From RFPW01 sp040401595 (lineage in GTDB: Bacteria > Pseudomonadota > Gammaproteobacteria > Burkholderiales > Burkholderiaceae_E): a stretch of 64,000 bases of DNA. A model generated the notes under the pieces. The model worked only from the letters and a program-made list of their open reading frames with translations, did not search any database and was not told the origin of the DNA. Positions 44,438 through 53,360 of the stretch are shown here, piece by piece. The stretch covers positions 1 through 64,000 of the forward strand of contig JBBAOE010000015.1 in NCBI GenBank assembly GCA_040401595.1. The letters are read 5' to 3'. Both the position numbers and the translations under genes were made by a program. The number at the start of each line of letters is the position of its first letter. The stretch's first letter is position 1.

Positions 44438-46495
44438 TCAAGATTGACGCTGGGATTCAAGTAATTCCCACCGTTCCAGAAGCTGTGCAATCGATTGTTC
44501 GATGACAGAAAGGCGGCTGGTGATGGACTTGAGATCACTGGACTGGCTTGCATGCAGGGCTGGATCCGAAAGGCGTTGGGTCAGCATGGTTTGTTCGGTT
44601 TCAAGCGCCGAAATACGGTCGGGTAACTGATCGAGTTCACGTTGTTCGGTGCCAGTCAGGCGGGTTTTGGGCTTCGCCTGGACCGAACGGGTATGAGCCG
44701 GCTCGCTGTTTTGCGCCCGGATCGGTTCGGGGTTTGCGCTGGGCAGTGACGGGCTCTTGGGACTTTGAACCGTGTTCCGGTCTGCGTTTGCACGCCACTG
44801 GGCCCAATCGGACCAGCCGCCCACATGCTCACTCCAGCGGCCATCACCGTCCGCGACAATCACCTGCGTGACCACAGTGTCGAGAAAGGCACGGTCGTGT
44901 GATACGAGCAGTACCGTACCGGGATACTCGATGAGCAGTTGCTCCAGGAGGTCGAGCGTTTCGATATCGAGATCGTTCGTCGGTTCGTCCAGAACCAGCA
45001 CATTGGCCGGACGGGCAAACAATCTGGCAAGGAGCAAGCGGTTTCGCTCGCCCCCGGAAAGAGACTTCACCGGTGATCGAACTCGAGCCGGCGCGAACAG
45101 GAAGTCGCCCAGGTAGGAAATGACGTGCTGGCGTTGACCGCCAATTTCAACGAAGTCCGAGCCTGGGGAAATGACGTCGACCAGAGCAGCTTCCGGGTCA
45201 AGCTGAGTCCGAAACTGGTCAAAATACGCGACCTGGAGCTGGGTGCCCTGAACTACGGTGCCGGAGTCGGGCTGAATTTCGCCCAGAATCAGACGCAGTA
45301 AGGTGGTTTTGCCCGCGCCGTTCGGGCCAATCAGGCCGATGCGGTCGCCGCGCATCACGCGGCACGAAAAGTCACGCACCACCACCTTTGGTTGGCCATC
45401 CGGGCCGGGCCAACTGCGGCTGACATGCTCCAGCTCAGCGACCCGTTTGCCGCTGCGGTCGCCAGCGTCAACCCGCAGGTCGACTTGACCCTGGCGCTCA
45501 CGGCGGGAAGCGCGCTCTGCGCGCAGTTGTTCGAGCCTGGCGATCCGACCGACGGAGCGGGTTCGGCGGGCTTCTACGCCCTTACGGATCCAGATTTCTT
45601 CTTGCGCCAGCAACTTGTCGGCTCGGGCATTGGCCAGCGCCTCCTCGTGGAGCATCTGCTCTTTGCGCTCGAGGTAGGTTTGCCAGCGGCCGGGGAAGCT
45701 GGCGAGATGTCCACGATCAAGTTCGACGATTCGGGTCGCAACGCGCTCCAGGAATCGGCGGTCGTGCGTGATGAACAGTAGCGCGCCACCGGGCCTGAGC
45801 AGGGGCGGGCCGCCGGCGCTGGTTGGGTTCGCATCCTGTTTCGGATCATTGCCGTCGGCTGGGCTGGCGCTACTGGTTTCGCCCGGTGCCAGAAGAGATT
45901 CCAGCCATTCGATGGAGACGATATCGAGATGGTTGGTCGGCTCATCGAGCAACAGAACGTCCGGTTCGGTCGCCATGGCCTGTGCCAGCGCCACTCGTTT
46001 CTTTTGCCCCCCGGAGAGGCTGCCAATCAACAGATCAGGGTTAAGGGCAAAACGATCAATTGCCCGTTCCGCGGTGGCGTGAAGGCGCCATCCATCCGAC
46101 GCTTCGAGCTCGGTCTGAAGGGTCTGCATGCGTTCGAGCAGCGCTTCTTGGTCCGCAGCATTGGGGTCGGCGAGTGCCTCCGAAATCTCATGCCACTCCC
46201 TCAGGGCTGCTGCTGCTGCACCGAGCCCTGAGACCACGGCTTCAAAGACCGTTTGATCGGGGTCTAGAGGGGGTTCCTGGGCCACATAGGCGACCTTGAG
46301 ACCGGGCTGCGTCCAAGCTTCGCCATCATCGAGTCCCCCCATTCCGGCGAGTGCCCGCAGAAGCGACGATTTTCCGCTGCCGTTGCGGCCGATCAGGGCC
46401 ACGCGCTCGCCTGGGTCGATCTGGAGGTCGGCCCGGTCAAGGAGTGCGAAATGGCCAAAGGCCAGGGAGGCAGAGCGAAGTTGGAGTAGCGGCAT
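44438..46495 (-). CDS. uup: ABC-F ATPase Uup
   Basis: 685 residues with two ABC domains and no membrane segments. First site: GRNGSGKSS, LSGGQKKRVALA, VLLLDEPTNHLD. Second: GPNGAGKTT, LSGGERNRLLLA, VLVLDEPTNDLD. The C-terminal coiled coil (TGTEQRELDQLPDRISALET) is the Uup-type extension that binds DNA or ribosomes. A Pro/Gly/Ala-rich insert of about 30 residues interrupts ABC1 after its Walker B. Uup acts in translation quality control and limits transposon excision in known cases. Confidence 0.93.
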   Translation of the reverse strand: MPLLQLRSASLAFGHFALLDRADLQIDPGERVALIGRNGSGKSSLLRALAGMGGLDDGEAWTQPGLKVAYVAQEPPLDPDQTVFEAVVSGLGAAAAALREWHEISEALADPNAADQEALLERMQTLQTELEASDGWRLHATAERAIDRFALNPDLLIGSLSGGQKKRVALAQAMATEPDVLLLDEPTNHLDIVSIEWLESLLAPGETSSASPADGNDPKQDANPTSAGGPPLLRPGGALLFITHDRRFLERVATRIVELDRGHLASFPGRWQTYLERKEQMLHEEALANARADKLLAQEEIWIRKGVEARRTRSVGRIARLEQLRAERASRRERQGQVDLRVDAGDRSGKRVAELEHVSRSWPGPDGQPKVVVRDFSCRVMRGDRIGLIGPNGAGKTTLLRLILGEIQPDSGTVVQGTQLQVAYFDQFRTQLDPEAALVDVISPGSDFVEIGGQRQHVISYLGDFLFAPARVRSPVKSLSGGERNRLLLARLFARPANVLVLDEPTNDLDIETLDLLEQLLIEYPGTVLLVSHDRAFLDTVVTQVIVADGDGRWSEHVGGWSDWAQWRANADRNTVQSPKSPSLPSANPEPIRAQNSEPAHTRSVQAKPKTRLTGTEQRELDQLPDRISALETEQTMLTQRLSDPALHASQSSDLKSITSRLSVIEQSIAQLLERWELLESQRQS

Positions 46496-46546
46496 GGCGC
46501 GATGTTACCCGGCTCGCCGGTGGAGGCTGTTATCGGGACTTGGGAA

Positions 46547-47548
46547 TCAGGCCCTCAGAGCGCCGGAGAATGCGGACGCCAGCAGGGCATCCGCTACACG
46601 ACGGGTCGTGCCCAGAGGATCCAGCGCTGGATTGTATTCAGCCATCTCCGCGCCAACGAAGCCCGGGTATGACGCGATCCCGGACAGGGCACGAATCAGT
46701 GCCGTGGCGTTGAGGCCGTTTTCAACAGGCGAACCAACCCCGGGGGCATCGAATGGGTCAAGCACATCCAGATCGATTGATATGCCCCAGCCCCCGCGGG
46801 CGTTTGATGCGATGGCGACGGCTTCGCGCAGTGCGGCGTCCAGCCCATGCGCCCGAATTTCGGTCATGTCGATGATGCGTACGCCCAATCCAGCGAGGAG
46901 TCGTGCCTCTTCGACCTCGAAGCTGCGAACGCCGACCAGACATAGATGGCGAGGGTCGATGCTGACGCCGTGGGTCAAACCGACCAGTCGGGCGTCGCCA
47001 TGACCGAGCAAGACGGCGAGCGGCATCCCATGCACCATGCCGCTTGGCGTGGTGCTGGGCGTATGTGCATCCAGATGGGCGTCAAGCCAGATCAGGCCCA
47101 GGGGGCCGTGATGGGACCTGGCCTGGGCCGCGCCCTTCCAGGTCCCGATCGCGCAGGCGTGATCCCCGCCCAGAACCAGGGGTTGAAAGCCACGGCGGAT
47201 CGCCTCAACGACGGCCGCAGCCAGTCGCGCGGAGTGCTGCCGAATCACGGCGATCGGAGATGTCGCGGTGTCCGACGCAACTCGCCGATCGTCGCGCCTG
47301 CCACTGGCCCCGCGCGGGGGGGTGCTGATAGCGTCCAGTCGGATGATGTCGACCGACCTGCCCAAAGCGCGCAGCCGTTCTTCAATCCCATGTGCCAGAA
47401 GGGTATCCGGGCCTTTGGCACAGCCCGGGTCTGGAGCGCCAATGCCGACGGGCAGCACAATCAGGGCGATGGGTGCCAGAAAGGGCGCAAGCGCTCGGCT
47501 TGGCTGCGGTTGATCGAGAGTCCCGCCAGCAGGGACCGCCGGGCGCAC
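46547..47548 (-). CDS. Arginase family hydrolase
   Basis: The ureohydrolase metal ligands are all present: GGDHA, WLDAHLDAHTP and SIDLDVLDP, binding two Mn2+ ions. The spacing and the segment VSIDPRHLCLVGVRSFEVEE favour arginase (arginine to ornithine + urea) over agmatinase, though formiminoglutamase or another member is not excluded. The frame opens with a TTG at 47629 inside the DUF378 gene; I placed the start at the GTG at 47548. The N-terminal ~45 residues are Pro-rich and outside the family fold. Confidence 0.82.
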   Translation of the reverse strand: MRPAVPAGGTLDQPQPSRALAPFLAPIALIVLPVGIGAPDPGCAKGPDTLLAHGIEERLRALGRSVDIIRLDAISTPPRGASGRRDDRRVASDTATSPIAVIRQHSARLAAAVVEAIRRGFQPLVLGGDHACAIGTWKGAAQARSHHGPLGLIWLDAHLDAHTPSTTPSGMVHGMPLAVLLGHGDARLVGLTHGVSIDPRHLCLVGVRSFEVEEARLLAGLGVRIIDMTEIRAHGLDAALREAVAIASNARGGWGISIDLDVLDPFDAPGVGSPVENGLNATALIRALSGIASYPGFVGAEMAEYNPALDPLGTTRRVADALLASAFSGALRA

Positions 47549-47570
47549 AGAGCGCCCTGATGTTGGGGGA

Positions 47571-47822
47571 TTAGAGAGGTTGGGCAAGTTTGGTGGCTGC
47601 GTAAAGGGCGTAGACCGAGGACAAGCCAATCAGGACATAGGCGACTCGGGAGGCCATCGAGTGCTCGCCAAACAGCGCTGTGATGGGGTCAAACGAGAAG
47701 GCGCCCACGAGACCCCAATTCAGGCCACCAATGACCATGATGGTGAATGCCACCCAATCCGCAGTGGTCAAGGCATGTAGGCCGGGAGCGGTCGACGGTC
47801 GAGTGACATCTTGCATGGCCAT
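47571..47822 (-). CDS. DUF378 family inner-membrane protein
   Basis: 83 residues from the ATG at 47822, with GGAGAG 5 bases upstream that decides the start over a longer frame. Two TM helices (ADWVAFTIMVIGGLNWGLVG and RVAYVLIGLSSVYALYAATK) and the motif GGLNWGLVG, typical of DUF378. Function is unknown. Divergent from rhlE across a 260-base gap. Confidence 0.85.
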   Translation of the reverse strand: MAMQDVTRPSTAPGLHALTTADWVAFTIMVIGGLNWGLVGAFSFDPITALFGEHSMASRVAYVLIGLSSVYALYAATKLAQPL

Positions 47823-47931
47823 AAGTTCTCTCCCTGGAAGTTGTCTGCGGCGACGAACTCGGACGCATCGCCCGTTCCCGCGTTTGTCTGATCCGGCTGG
47901 GGCAAGGCAGAGGCAGGGCATGCAATTATTT

Positions 47932-47960
47932 TTGACGTTGTCCCATTTATCTGTCATAGT
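47932..47960 (+). promoter_or_regulatory. Candidate sigma70 promoter of rhlE
   Basis: TTGACG (47932-47937; 5 of 6) and CATAGT (47955-47960; 4 of 6) are spaced by exactly 17 bases. The start codon at 48083 implies a leader of about 115 bases, which contains a stem GGCGG/CCGCC (48050-48071) just before the GAGG ribosome site. Long leaders are known on cold-regulated RNA helicase mRNAs; that regulation is only a suggestion here. Confidence 0.5.
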
Positions 47961-48082
47961 CGAAGGCTGATCTGAGCGGTTTTGCTCGGACCAGTATTCG
48001 TTTTCGGCTTCCTGTCCTGACTCGTTTCTCACGAGTTGATCCTTGATCGGGCGGCTGAATCAAACCGCCTTCGAGGATTTAT

Positions 48083-49696
48083 ATGGATTTCGCAAGCTTG
48101 GGCCTGCATTCGGCCCTGCTCGGCGCGCTTTCGCGCTTGACCCACGCCACACCCACCGCAGTTCAGCTGCAAGCCATTCCGGCGGCCATGGCTGGAAAAG
48201 ATTTGCTGGTGTCTTCGCACACCGGCAGCGGTAAGACGGGCGCATTTTTGCTGCCGCTTCTGCATCGGATGGCGAGCGACGCCGGTGAGCGCCGCCCGCG
48301 GGTCCTCATTCTCACGCCGACCCGTGAATTGGCGCTTCAGATTGAGCGCGCTGCGCGCGACTACACCATCGAATTGCGTGCGACCGGTCGACGACTGCGC
48401 ACCGCATGTTTGATTGGCGGCGCTCCATTCGGGCCCCAGCTGAATGCGCTGGCTGAAGGGTCGGAACTCTTGATTGCAACTCCGGGTCGTATGCTCGATC
48501 ACATGGAGCGGGGTCGAGTTGACCTGTCGGGCGTCAAAACCCTCGTTCTCGATGAAGCGGACCGCATGCTCGATATGGGTTTCGTTGAGGATATCGACCT
48601 GATCGCTGCGCGTTTGCCGGCGGATCGCCAAACCCTTTTGTTCTCCGCGACCTTGGATGGCCGAGTGGCTCCGGTGGCGAGGCGCCTGACCAAAGATCCT
48701 CAGCGCATCGAACTGTCTGAACGGATCGATCGTGCATTGCTGACCGAAGTTGTGCATCACGCCGATGATCTGGACCATAAAAACCGCTTGCTTGACGCCG
48801 TGCTCGCAACCAACGGAATGGACCAGGCGATCATTTTCATGTCGACCAAATTGTCGACGGAAGATCAGGCTGGGCGCTTACGAGACGCGGGCCATGCGGT
48901 CGCAGCCTTGCATGGCGACTTGCCTCAGCACGCCCGCAATCGGGTCGTCCGGATGCTGCTGGAAGGTCGGATTCAGATTGTGGTGGCGACCGATGTGGCG
49001 GCGCGCGGCATTGATGTGCCCACGATTTCCCATGTCATCAATTTTGACTTGCCGATGAAGGCAGAGGACTACGTTCACCGGATCGGTCGCACCGCACGGG
49101 CAGGACGGGCCGGGATTTCGGTGTCATTCGCTGGGCGTGCGGATCGGTCGCGGCTATTCGGGATCGAACGCATGTTGGGCCGGCCATTGCCGGTGGCGAC
49201 ACTGCCTGGTCTGGAACCCCGATTTTCCCCACCGCGGGGTGGTGATCGAGGGAACGCACGTGGCGCAGATCGCCGAGGAGATGGCCGTCGTCCCGGCGGA
49301 TTCGGCGGTGGCGGTGGCTATGGTGGCGGTAATGGTGGTGGATACGGTGGTGGATACGGTGGTGGCGCCTATCATGGCGGTGCAGACCGGTTCGCAGGTC
49401 CAGGTGCTGGTGACCGGCGCCCGTTCGAAGCCAGGCCAGCGGTTTCAGAGCGCCGACCCTTTGGGGATCGTCCGTTTGCAGATCGACCCGCGGTCGATCG
49501 TCCCTTTGGAGACCGTCCTTTCGGGGATCGTCCTTTCGGGGATCGTCCGGCCGCTGGCGATCGTCGTCCAGCGTTTCAGACTCGTGACCGCGGTGCCCCT
49601 CGGCCGGAAGCGGGTCGGACCTTCGCGCGTCCTGCCAGTCCGGACCGAGCCCAGGCGCCACGCGCCCATGTCGTTCGGCGTGCTCGCGCAGCCTGA
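48083..49696 (+). CDS. rhlE: DEAD-box RNA helicase RhlE
   Basis: Core of about 375 residues with all motifs: Q motif region (PTAVQLQAIPAAM), I SHTGSGKT, Ia PTRELALQ, II DEADRMLDMG, III SAT, IV-VI (IIFMSTKLS, VATDVAARGID, HRIGRTARAG). A 150-residue C-terminal tail is Gly/Arg-rich (RRGDGRRPGGFGGGGGYGGG) and then has a repeated FGDRP unit. Basic Gly-rich tails on RhlE proteins bind RNA and aid condensate formation. Unwinds short RNA duplexes, e.g. in ribosome assembly and the degradosome. Confidence 0.93.
   Translation: MDFASLGLHSALLGALSRLTHATPTAVQLQAIPAAMAGKDLLVSSHTGSGKTGAFLLPLLHRMASDAGERRPRVLILTPTRELALQIERAARDYTIELRATGRRLRTACLIGGAPFGPQLNALAEGSELLIATPGRMLDHMERGRVDLSGVKTLVLDEADRMLDMGFVEDIDLIAARLPADRQTLLFSATLDGRVAPVARRLTKDPQRIELSERIDRALLTEVVHHADDLDHKNRLLDAVLATNGMDQAIIFMSTKLSTEDQAGRLRDAGHAVAALHGDLPQHARNRVVRMLLEGRIQIVVATDVAARGIDVPTISHVINFDLPMKAEDYVHRIGRTARAGRAGISVSFAGRADRSRLFGIERMLGRPLPVATLPGLEPRFSPPRGGDRGNARGADRRGDGRRPGGFGGGGGYGGGNGGGYGGGYGGGAYHGGADRFAGPGAGDRRPFEARPAVSERRPFGDRPFADRPAVDRPFGDRPFGDRPFGDRPAAGDRRPAFQTRDRGAPRPEAGRTFARPASPDRAQAPRAHVVRRARAA
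49457..49552 (+). repeat. 15-base tandem repeat encoding (F)GDRP in the RhlE tail
   Basis: The unit CCTTTGGGGATCGTC, with variants, is repeated about six times and encodes RPFGDRPFADRP and related sequence. Variants include VDRPFGDRPFGDRP. Near-identical neighbouring copies suggest recent slippage. Confidence 0.7.
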
Positions 49697-49703
49697 TCGG
49701 CCT

Positions 49704-50651
49704 CTAGCGGGTGGCCGGTCGGGAATCGGCAAGGCGCGGGTCCAGATCGGTTCTGTGCGTTGCGGGCACCGGATGTCGTGACTCGGCAATGCGGATTGCC
49801 TGACTGAGTAAGGTCCGCATGTGCCGGAGGGGGACTGAGAAGTGCCCCTCGCTTTCATATTCATGCAATTGACCGTTGGAGAGGCGCCGCGCTAGGGCTC
49901 TCGCGCCCCGAATGGGGACAACGGTATCCTCGCGCCCATGCCAGACAAGTACAGGCGTCTCGACCTGCCAGAGTCGATCATCCCACCGCTGGTTGTAACC
50001 CAACAGGTCACGTAGCGCGCCCTCTCCCCCAGACGCGAACGATTCTGCAAGCGATCGCGATAGGGCTTCATGCCAAGCGCCGTGACTGAGCGCCTCCTGG
50101 TCGGCGCGGGAGAAGCGCTTGCAGATCAGATTGAGCAGGGTTTGCGGGTAGCGTTTGGCGATTTGTCGCAGCGGTCCGTTCAACAAAAATCCGGTGGGGC
50201 CTGGATACAAGGTCGTCAGCGACAGGACCCATCTCGAAACCGCGCTGAATTGGCTCCGAATCGCCGGGTCATCCAGGGGGCAGAGGGGGCAGGCCAGAAT
50301 GATCACCGGGGCGCCCACCGAGGGGTTGGCTGCCATCAGCATCGCCGCCGCGCTACCGCCCGAAACCCCCACAACGATTGGGTTGCGCAGCCCCAGGTTG
50401 GCGCAGACTGCGGCCGCATCGGCTGCGTCTATCGCAGCGCCAGGCGGAGCATTCGAACTCTGGCCGAACCCGGGGCGATCAAGCGAAACCAACCGTAAGC
50501 CGAATTCTTTCGCTAACCCATCAGCTGGGACGCATTCCAGTCTAGAGCCCATAAAACCGTGTAGATAGAGGACGGGGCGGCCATTGGCGGGTCCCGTGTC
50601 GCGTACGGCAATCTGTCGACCGTTGGACAACATAACGCGACGTTCCAGCAT
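49704..50651 (-). CDS. Alpha/beta-fold hydrolase
   Basis: 315 residues, no signal peptide. The catalytic triad can be placed: nucleophile Ser in VGVSGGSAA, acid Asp in WHGREDTVVP, His in ESEGHFSV. The oxyanion segment is LYLHGFMGS. SGG after the nucleophile instead of the usual GxSxG context points to a carboxylesterase/proline-iminopeptidase-like group; the substrate cannot be told. Faces rhlE tail to tail with 7 bases between stops. Confidence 0.8.
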   Translation of the reverse strand: MLERRVMLSNGRQIAVRDTGPANGRPVLYLHGFMGSRLECVPADGLAKEFGLRLVSLDRPGFGQSSNAPPGAAIDAADAAAVCANLGLRNPIVVGVSGGSAAAMLMAANPSVGAPVIILACPLCPLDDPAIRSQFSAVSRWVLSLTTLYPGPTGFLLNGPLRQIAKRYPQTLLNLICKRFSRADQEALSHGAWHEALSRSLAESFASGGEGALRDLLGYNQRWDDRLWQVETPVLVWHGREDTVVPIRGARALARRLSNGQLHEYESEGHFSVPLRHMRTLLSQAIRIAESRHPVPATHRTDLDPRLADSRPATR

Positions 50652-50705
50652 AGGGGCTTCTCATCAGGGGGTATGGGTTCTGAGCGCTGGTCTAGGATGA
50701 CGGTA

Positions 50706-50734
50706 GAAGTTAAAAACTTCCGCGAATTACGCGG
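50706..50734. promoter_or_regulatory. Two adjacent inverted repeats upstream of ridA
   Basis: GAAGTT-AAA-AACTTC (50706-50720) and CCGCG-AATTA-CGCGG (50720-50734) abut, sharing one C, in the 100-base divergent gap between the hydrolase and ridA. Either could be an operator; the second could also form a leader hairpin about 18 bases before the ridA start. No clear -35/-10 pair is seen in this gap. Confidence 0.45.
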
Positions 50735-50751
50735 CAAATTGGACAGTTAAT

Positions 50752-51150
50752 ATGGACAAAACAATCATTCAGAGTACGGACGCACCTGCTCCGGTGGGGA
50801 CCTATTCCCAGGCGGTTGCGATCGATCAGTCAGACGGCCGGACGGTCTGGATATCCGGTCAGATCGGGCTGGACCCGATCACTGGGCAGATGGTTTCGGA
50901 CGACTTTGAGGCACAGGCGCGACAGGTTTTCCAGAATTTATCGGCGATTGCGCAGGCCGCTGGCGGGTCGTTGACCGATGTCGTCAAGCTCACGCTGTAT
51001 CTCACGGATTTGGGTGAGTTCGCCAAGGCCAACGCCATCATGGCGGAACTCTTTCCCAAGCCATTTCCAGCCCGGTCCGCAGTTGGCGTCGTCGCATTGC
51101 CCAAGGGGGCTATTTTCGAGGCTGACGCAGTTCTGGTGCTTCGTCCTTGA
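50752..51150 (+). CDS. ridA: RidA family reactive enamine/imine deaminase
   Basis: 132 residues of the YjgF/YER057c/UK114 fold. The substrate-binding Arg is in PARSAVGVVALP and the Glu in AIFEADAVLV; the N-terminal VWISGQIGLDP strand is conserved. RidA hydrolyses reactive 2-aminoacrylate formed by PLP enzymes. The stop overlaps the recG TTG start. Confidence 0.92.
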   Translation: MDKTIIQSTDAPAPVGTYSQAVAIDQSDGRTVWISGQIGLDPITGQMVSDDFEAQARQVFQNLSAIAQAAGGSLTDVVKLTLYLTDLGEFAKANAIMAELFPKPFPARSAVGVVALPKGAIFEADAVLVLRP

Positions 51151-53315
51151 CCCGAGCGACAGCCGACTCGGGGCGTTTCGCGCGCCTGGGTCTGCATCGG
51201 GCGATTGATTTTGCGCTGCACCTGCCACTGCGATACGAGGATCTGACGCGGGTCACCTCAATGCGTCAATTGGTACCCGGAGTCGCCGTGCAGGTGAGGG
51301 GCGTGGTGTCGTCGACGGATCATTCTGACGGCCAATCCGCCCAATCCCGTGACGGTGGGATGCCGGGGTTAAGCCAGAGCAATCGTGCCGATCCGGGCGG
51401 GTATCGCCGTGGCGGTGTGAGTGCCCGTGGAGGCCGTGGAGGCCTTGGTGCGTCCCAGTTTACGGTCCAGGTAATCGACGGCGATGGCGAGATCGCACTG
51501 CGATTTCTGCACGCTCAGCCCTGGATTCGATCACTGCTGGTCCCGGGGCGCCGGGTGCTTGCCTATGGCATTGTTCGTAGTGGCCTTTTTGGTCCCGAAA
51601 TCGTGCATCCGATGGTCCGGGCGGACGAAGAGGGCGCTGCGCTGCCCGACCGCTTGACACCGGTGTACCCGACGGTCGCGGGGATCGGGCAGCCGGCGCT
51701 GCGAGCTGCGATCCGAACGGCCTTACGGGAAGCGGATCTGGGCGAGACCCTGCCGCCGGAGGTGCTCAAGACGCTCGGCTTACCGGAGTTGGGCAATGCC
51801 CTCCAAAGCCTGCACGCACCCCTGCCGATAAGTCTGCCCCCTTTCGACGACGACCGTTCGAGTCCGGCCTGGCGTCGGATCATTCTTGATGAGTTGGTTG
51901 CTCAGCAACTTGCGCTGGCGCGCGCGCGCGCCGAGCGGGATCAGGTCAGTGCGATGCCGTTGCAGGACGATCGGATGGAGCGCCGTCTGCTGGACGCCTT
52001 GCCGTTTCGGTTGACCGCTGCACAGCAACGGGTCGTGGCCGAAATCAACCGGGATCTCGGGGCGTCTCGAGCCATGCAGCGGTTACTGCAAGGCGACGTT
52101 GGCAGCGGCAAGACGGTGGTGGCAGCGCTGGCCGCCGCTCGCGCAATTGGCAGCGGATGGCAGGTGGCCTTGATGGCGCCCACTGAAATTCTGGCTGAGC
52201 AACATTGGCGCAAGCTGAGCTCCTGGCTCGAGCCCCTCGGGGTCCGGGTGGCATGGCTGACGGGGTCCCTGCGTGGTGCTGAAAAACGGGCAGCGCGCGC
52301 GGCCATCGCTGGTGGTGAGGTCGATCTGGCCATCGGCACCCATGCGCTCGTTGAAGAGACGACTGCATTTCCCCGCCTCGGCCTGGCGATTGTGGATGAG
52401 CAGCATCGCTTTGGCGTCGCGCAGCGACTTGCGCTCCTGCGACCTGAAATGGGGGCCAAAACGCCGACCTCGGCGGTGGCCCAGCCCACGCAGCGGGCCC
52501 ATTTGTTGATGATGAGCGCAACTCCGATCCCGCGCACCTTGGCGATGAGTTATTGCGCTGACCTGGACCTGTCCGTGATCGATGAACTTCCGCCAGGGCG
52601 CAGCCCCGTGGTGACACGCGTGATCGATGCAGGGCGTCGAGCAGAGCTGGCGCAGAGGATCCGGCAGGCGGTCGCGGATGGCCGGCAAGCGTATTGGGTC
52701 TGCCCACTCGTGGAAGAATCCGAAACCCTGGACCTGCAGAACGCGAGCGAAACGCATTTGTGGCTAAGCGAACAATTGCCGGGTCTGACCGTGGGGTTGG
52801 TTCATGGGCGCCTCCCCGCTGCCGACAAGGCCAAGGTAATGGCCGCGTTTCAGGGCGGAGAAATCAATGTTCTGGTGTCGACCACCGTCATCGAGGTTGG
52901 CGTCGATGTGCCCAATGCATCGCTGATGGTGATCGAACACGCCGAACGTTTTGGATTGGCGCAGTTGCACCAGTTGCGCGGACGCGTTGGTCGGGGCGCA
53001 GCCGCATCGGCCTGTGTGTTGGTCGCGACTTACCCCTTGTCTGCGGTTGCGCGTGAGCGTCTCACAATTATTCGGGACAGCCAGGATGGATTTGAAATCG
53101 CGCGGCGCGATTTGCAGTTGCGAGGTCCAGGTGAGTTTCTTGGAGCGCGGCAGTCGGGTGTGCCAATGCTACGATTTGCCGATCTCGAACGCGATGTTGA
53201 GCTGCTTGAATTCGCCCGTCAGATTTCCAGAGAAATGCTGGCTCACAATGCCACCGCAGTTGACCGTCATCTTGAACGCTGGGTTGGCGTAAGAACCTCG
53301 ATGGCGAAGGTTTGA
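51147..53315 (+). CDS. recG: ATP-dependent DNA helicase RecG
   Basis: Helicase motifs: GDVGSGKTVVAALAA, APTEILAEQH, VDEQHRFGV, SATPIPRTLA, STTVIEVGVDVPNA and QLRGRVGRG. RecG remodels stalled forks and branched DNA. The TTG at 51147 overlaps the ridA stop and gives 722 residues. The N-terminus begins at RFARLGLHRAIDFALHLPLR, lacking the first ~20 residues usual for RecG (the GVG hairpin). The wedge domain contains an extra ~45-residue Gly/Ser/Arg-rich loop (QSNRADPGGYRRGGVSARGG). Confidence 0.93.
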   Translation: MTRATADSGRFARLGLHRAIDFALHLPLRYEDLTRVTSMRQLVPGVAVQVRGVVSSTDHSDGQSAQSRDGGMPGLSQSNRADPGGYRRGGVSARGGRGGLGASQFTVQVIDGDGEIALRFLHAQPWIRSLLVPGRRVLAYGIVRSGLFGPEIVHPMVRADEEGAALPDRLTPVYPTVAGIGQPALRAAIRTALREADLGETLPPEVLKTLGLPELGNALQSLHAPLPISLPPFDDDRSSPAWRRIILDELVAQQLALARARAERDQVSAMPLQDDRMERRLLDALPFRLTAAQQRVVAEINRDLGASRAMQRLLQGDVGSGKTVVAALAAARAIGSGWQVALMAPTEILAEQHWRKLSSWLEPLGVRVAWLTGSLRGAEKRAARAAIAGGEVDLAIGTHALVEETTAFPRLGLAIVDEQHRFGVAQRLALLRPEMGAKTPTSAVAQPTQRAHLLMMSATPIPRTLAMSYCADLDLSVIDELPPGRSPVVTRVIDAGRRAELAQRIRQAVADGRQAYWVCPLVEESETLDLQNASETHLWLSEQLPGLTVGLVHGRLPAADKAKVMAAFQGGEINVLVSTTVIEVGVDVPNASLMVIEHAERFGLAQLHQLRGRVGRGAAASACVLVATYPLSAVARERLTIIRDSQDGFEIARRDLQLRGPGEFLGARQSGVPMLRFADLERDVELLEFARQISREMLAHNATAVDRHLERWVGVRTSMAKV

Positions 53316-53360
53316 ATGTAAGCTTAAACCTAGGCTTGAATGTATTAGGGGTGTTCCGAC

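Noticed and set aside
46547..47548. Agmatinase or formimidoylglutamase in place of arginase
   Set aside because: Not excluded, but motif context and length fit arginase best; kept as arginase family without a gene symbol.
48083..49781. Alternative plus- and minus-strand frames in the RhlE tail (e.g. 49137-49781)
   Set aside because: High-G repeat coding keeps all frames open; only the RhlE frame has helicase motifs and the RGG/GDRP composition.
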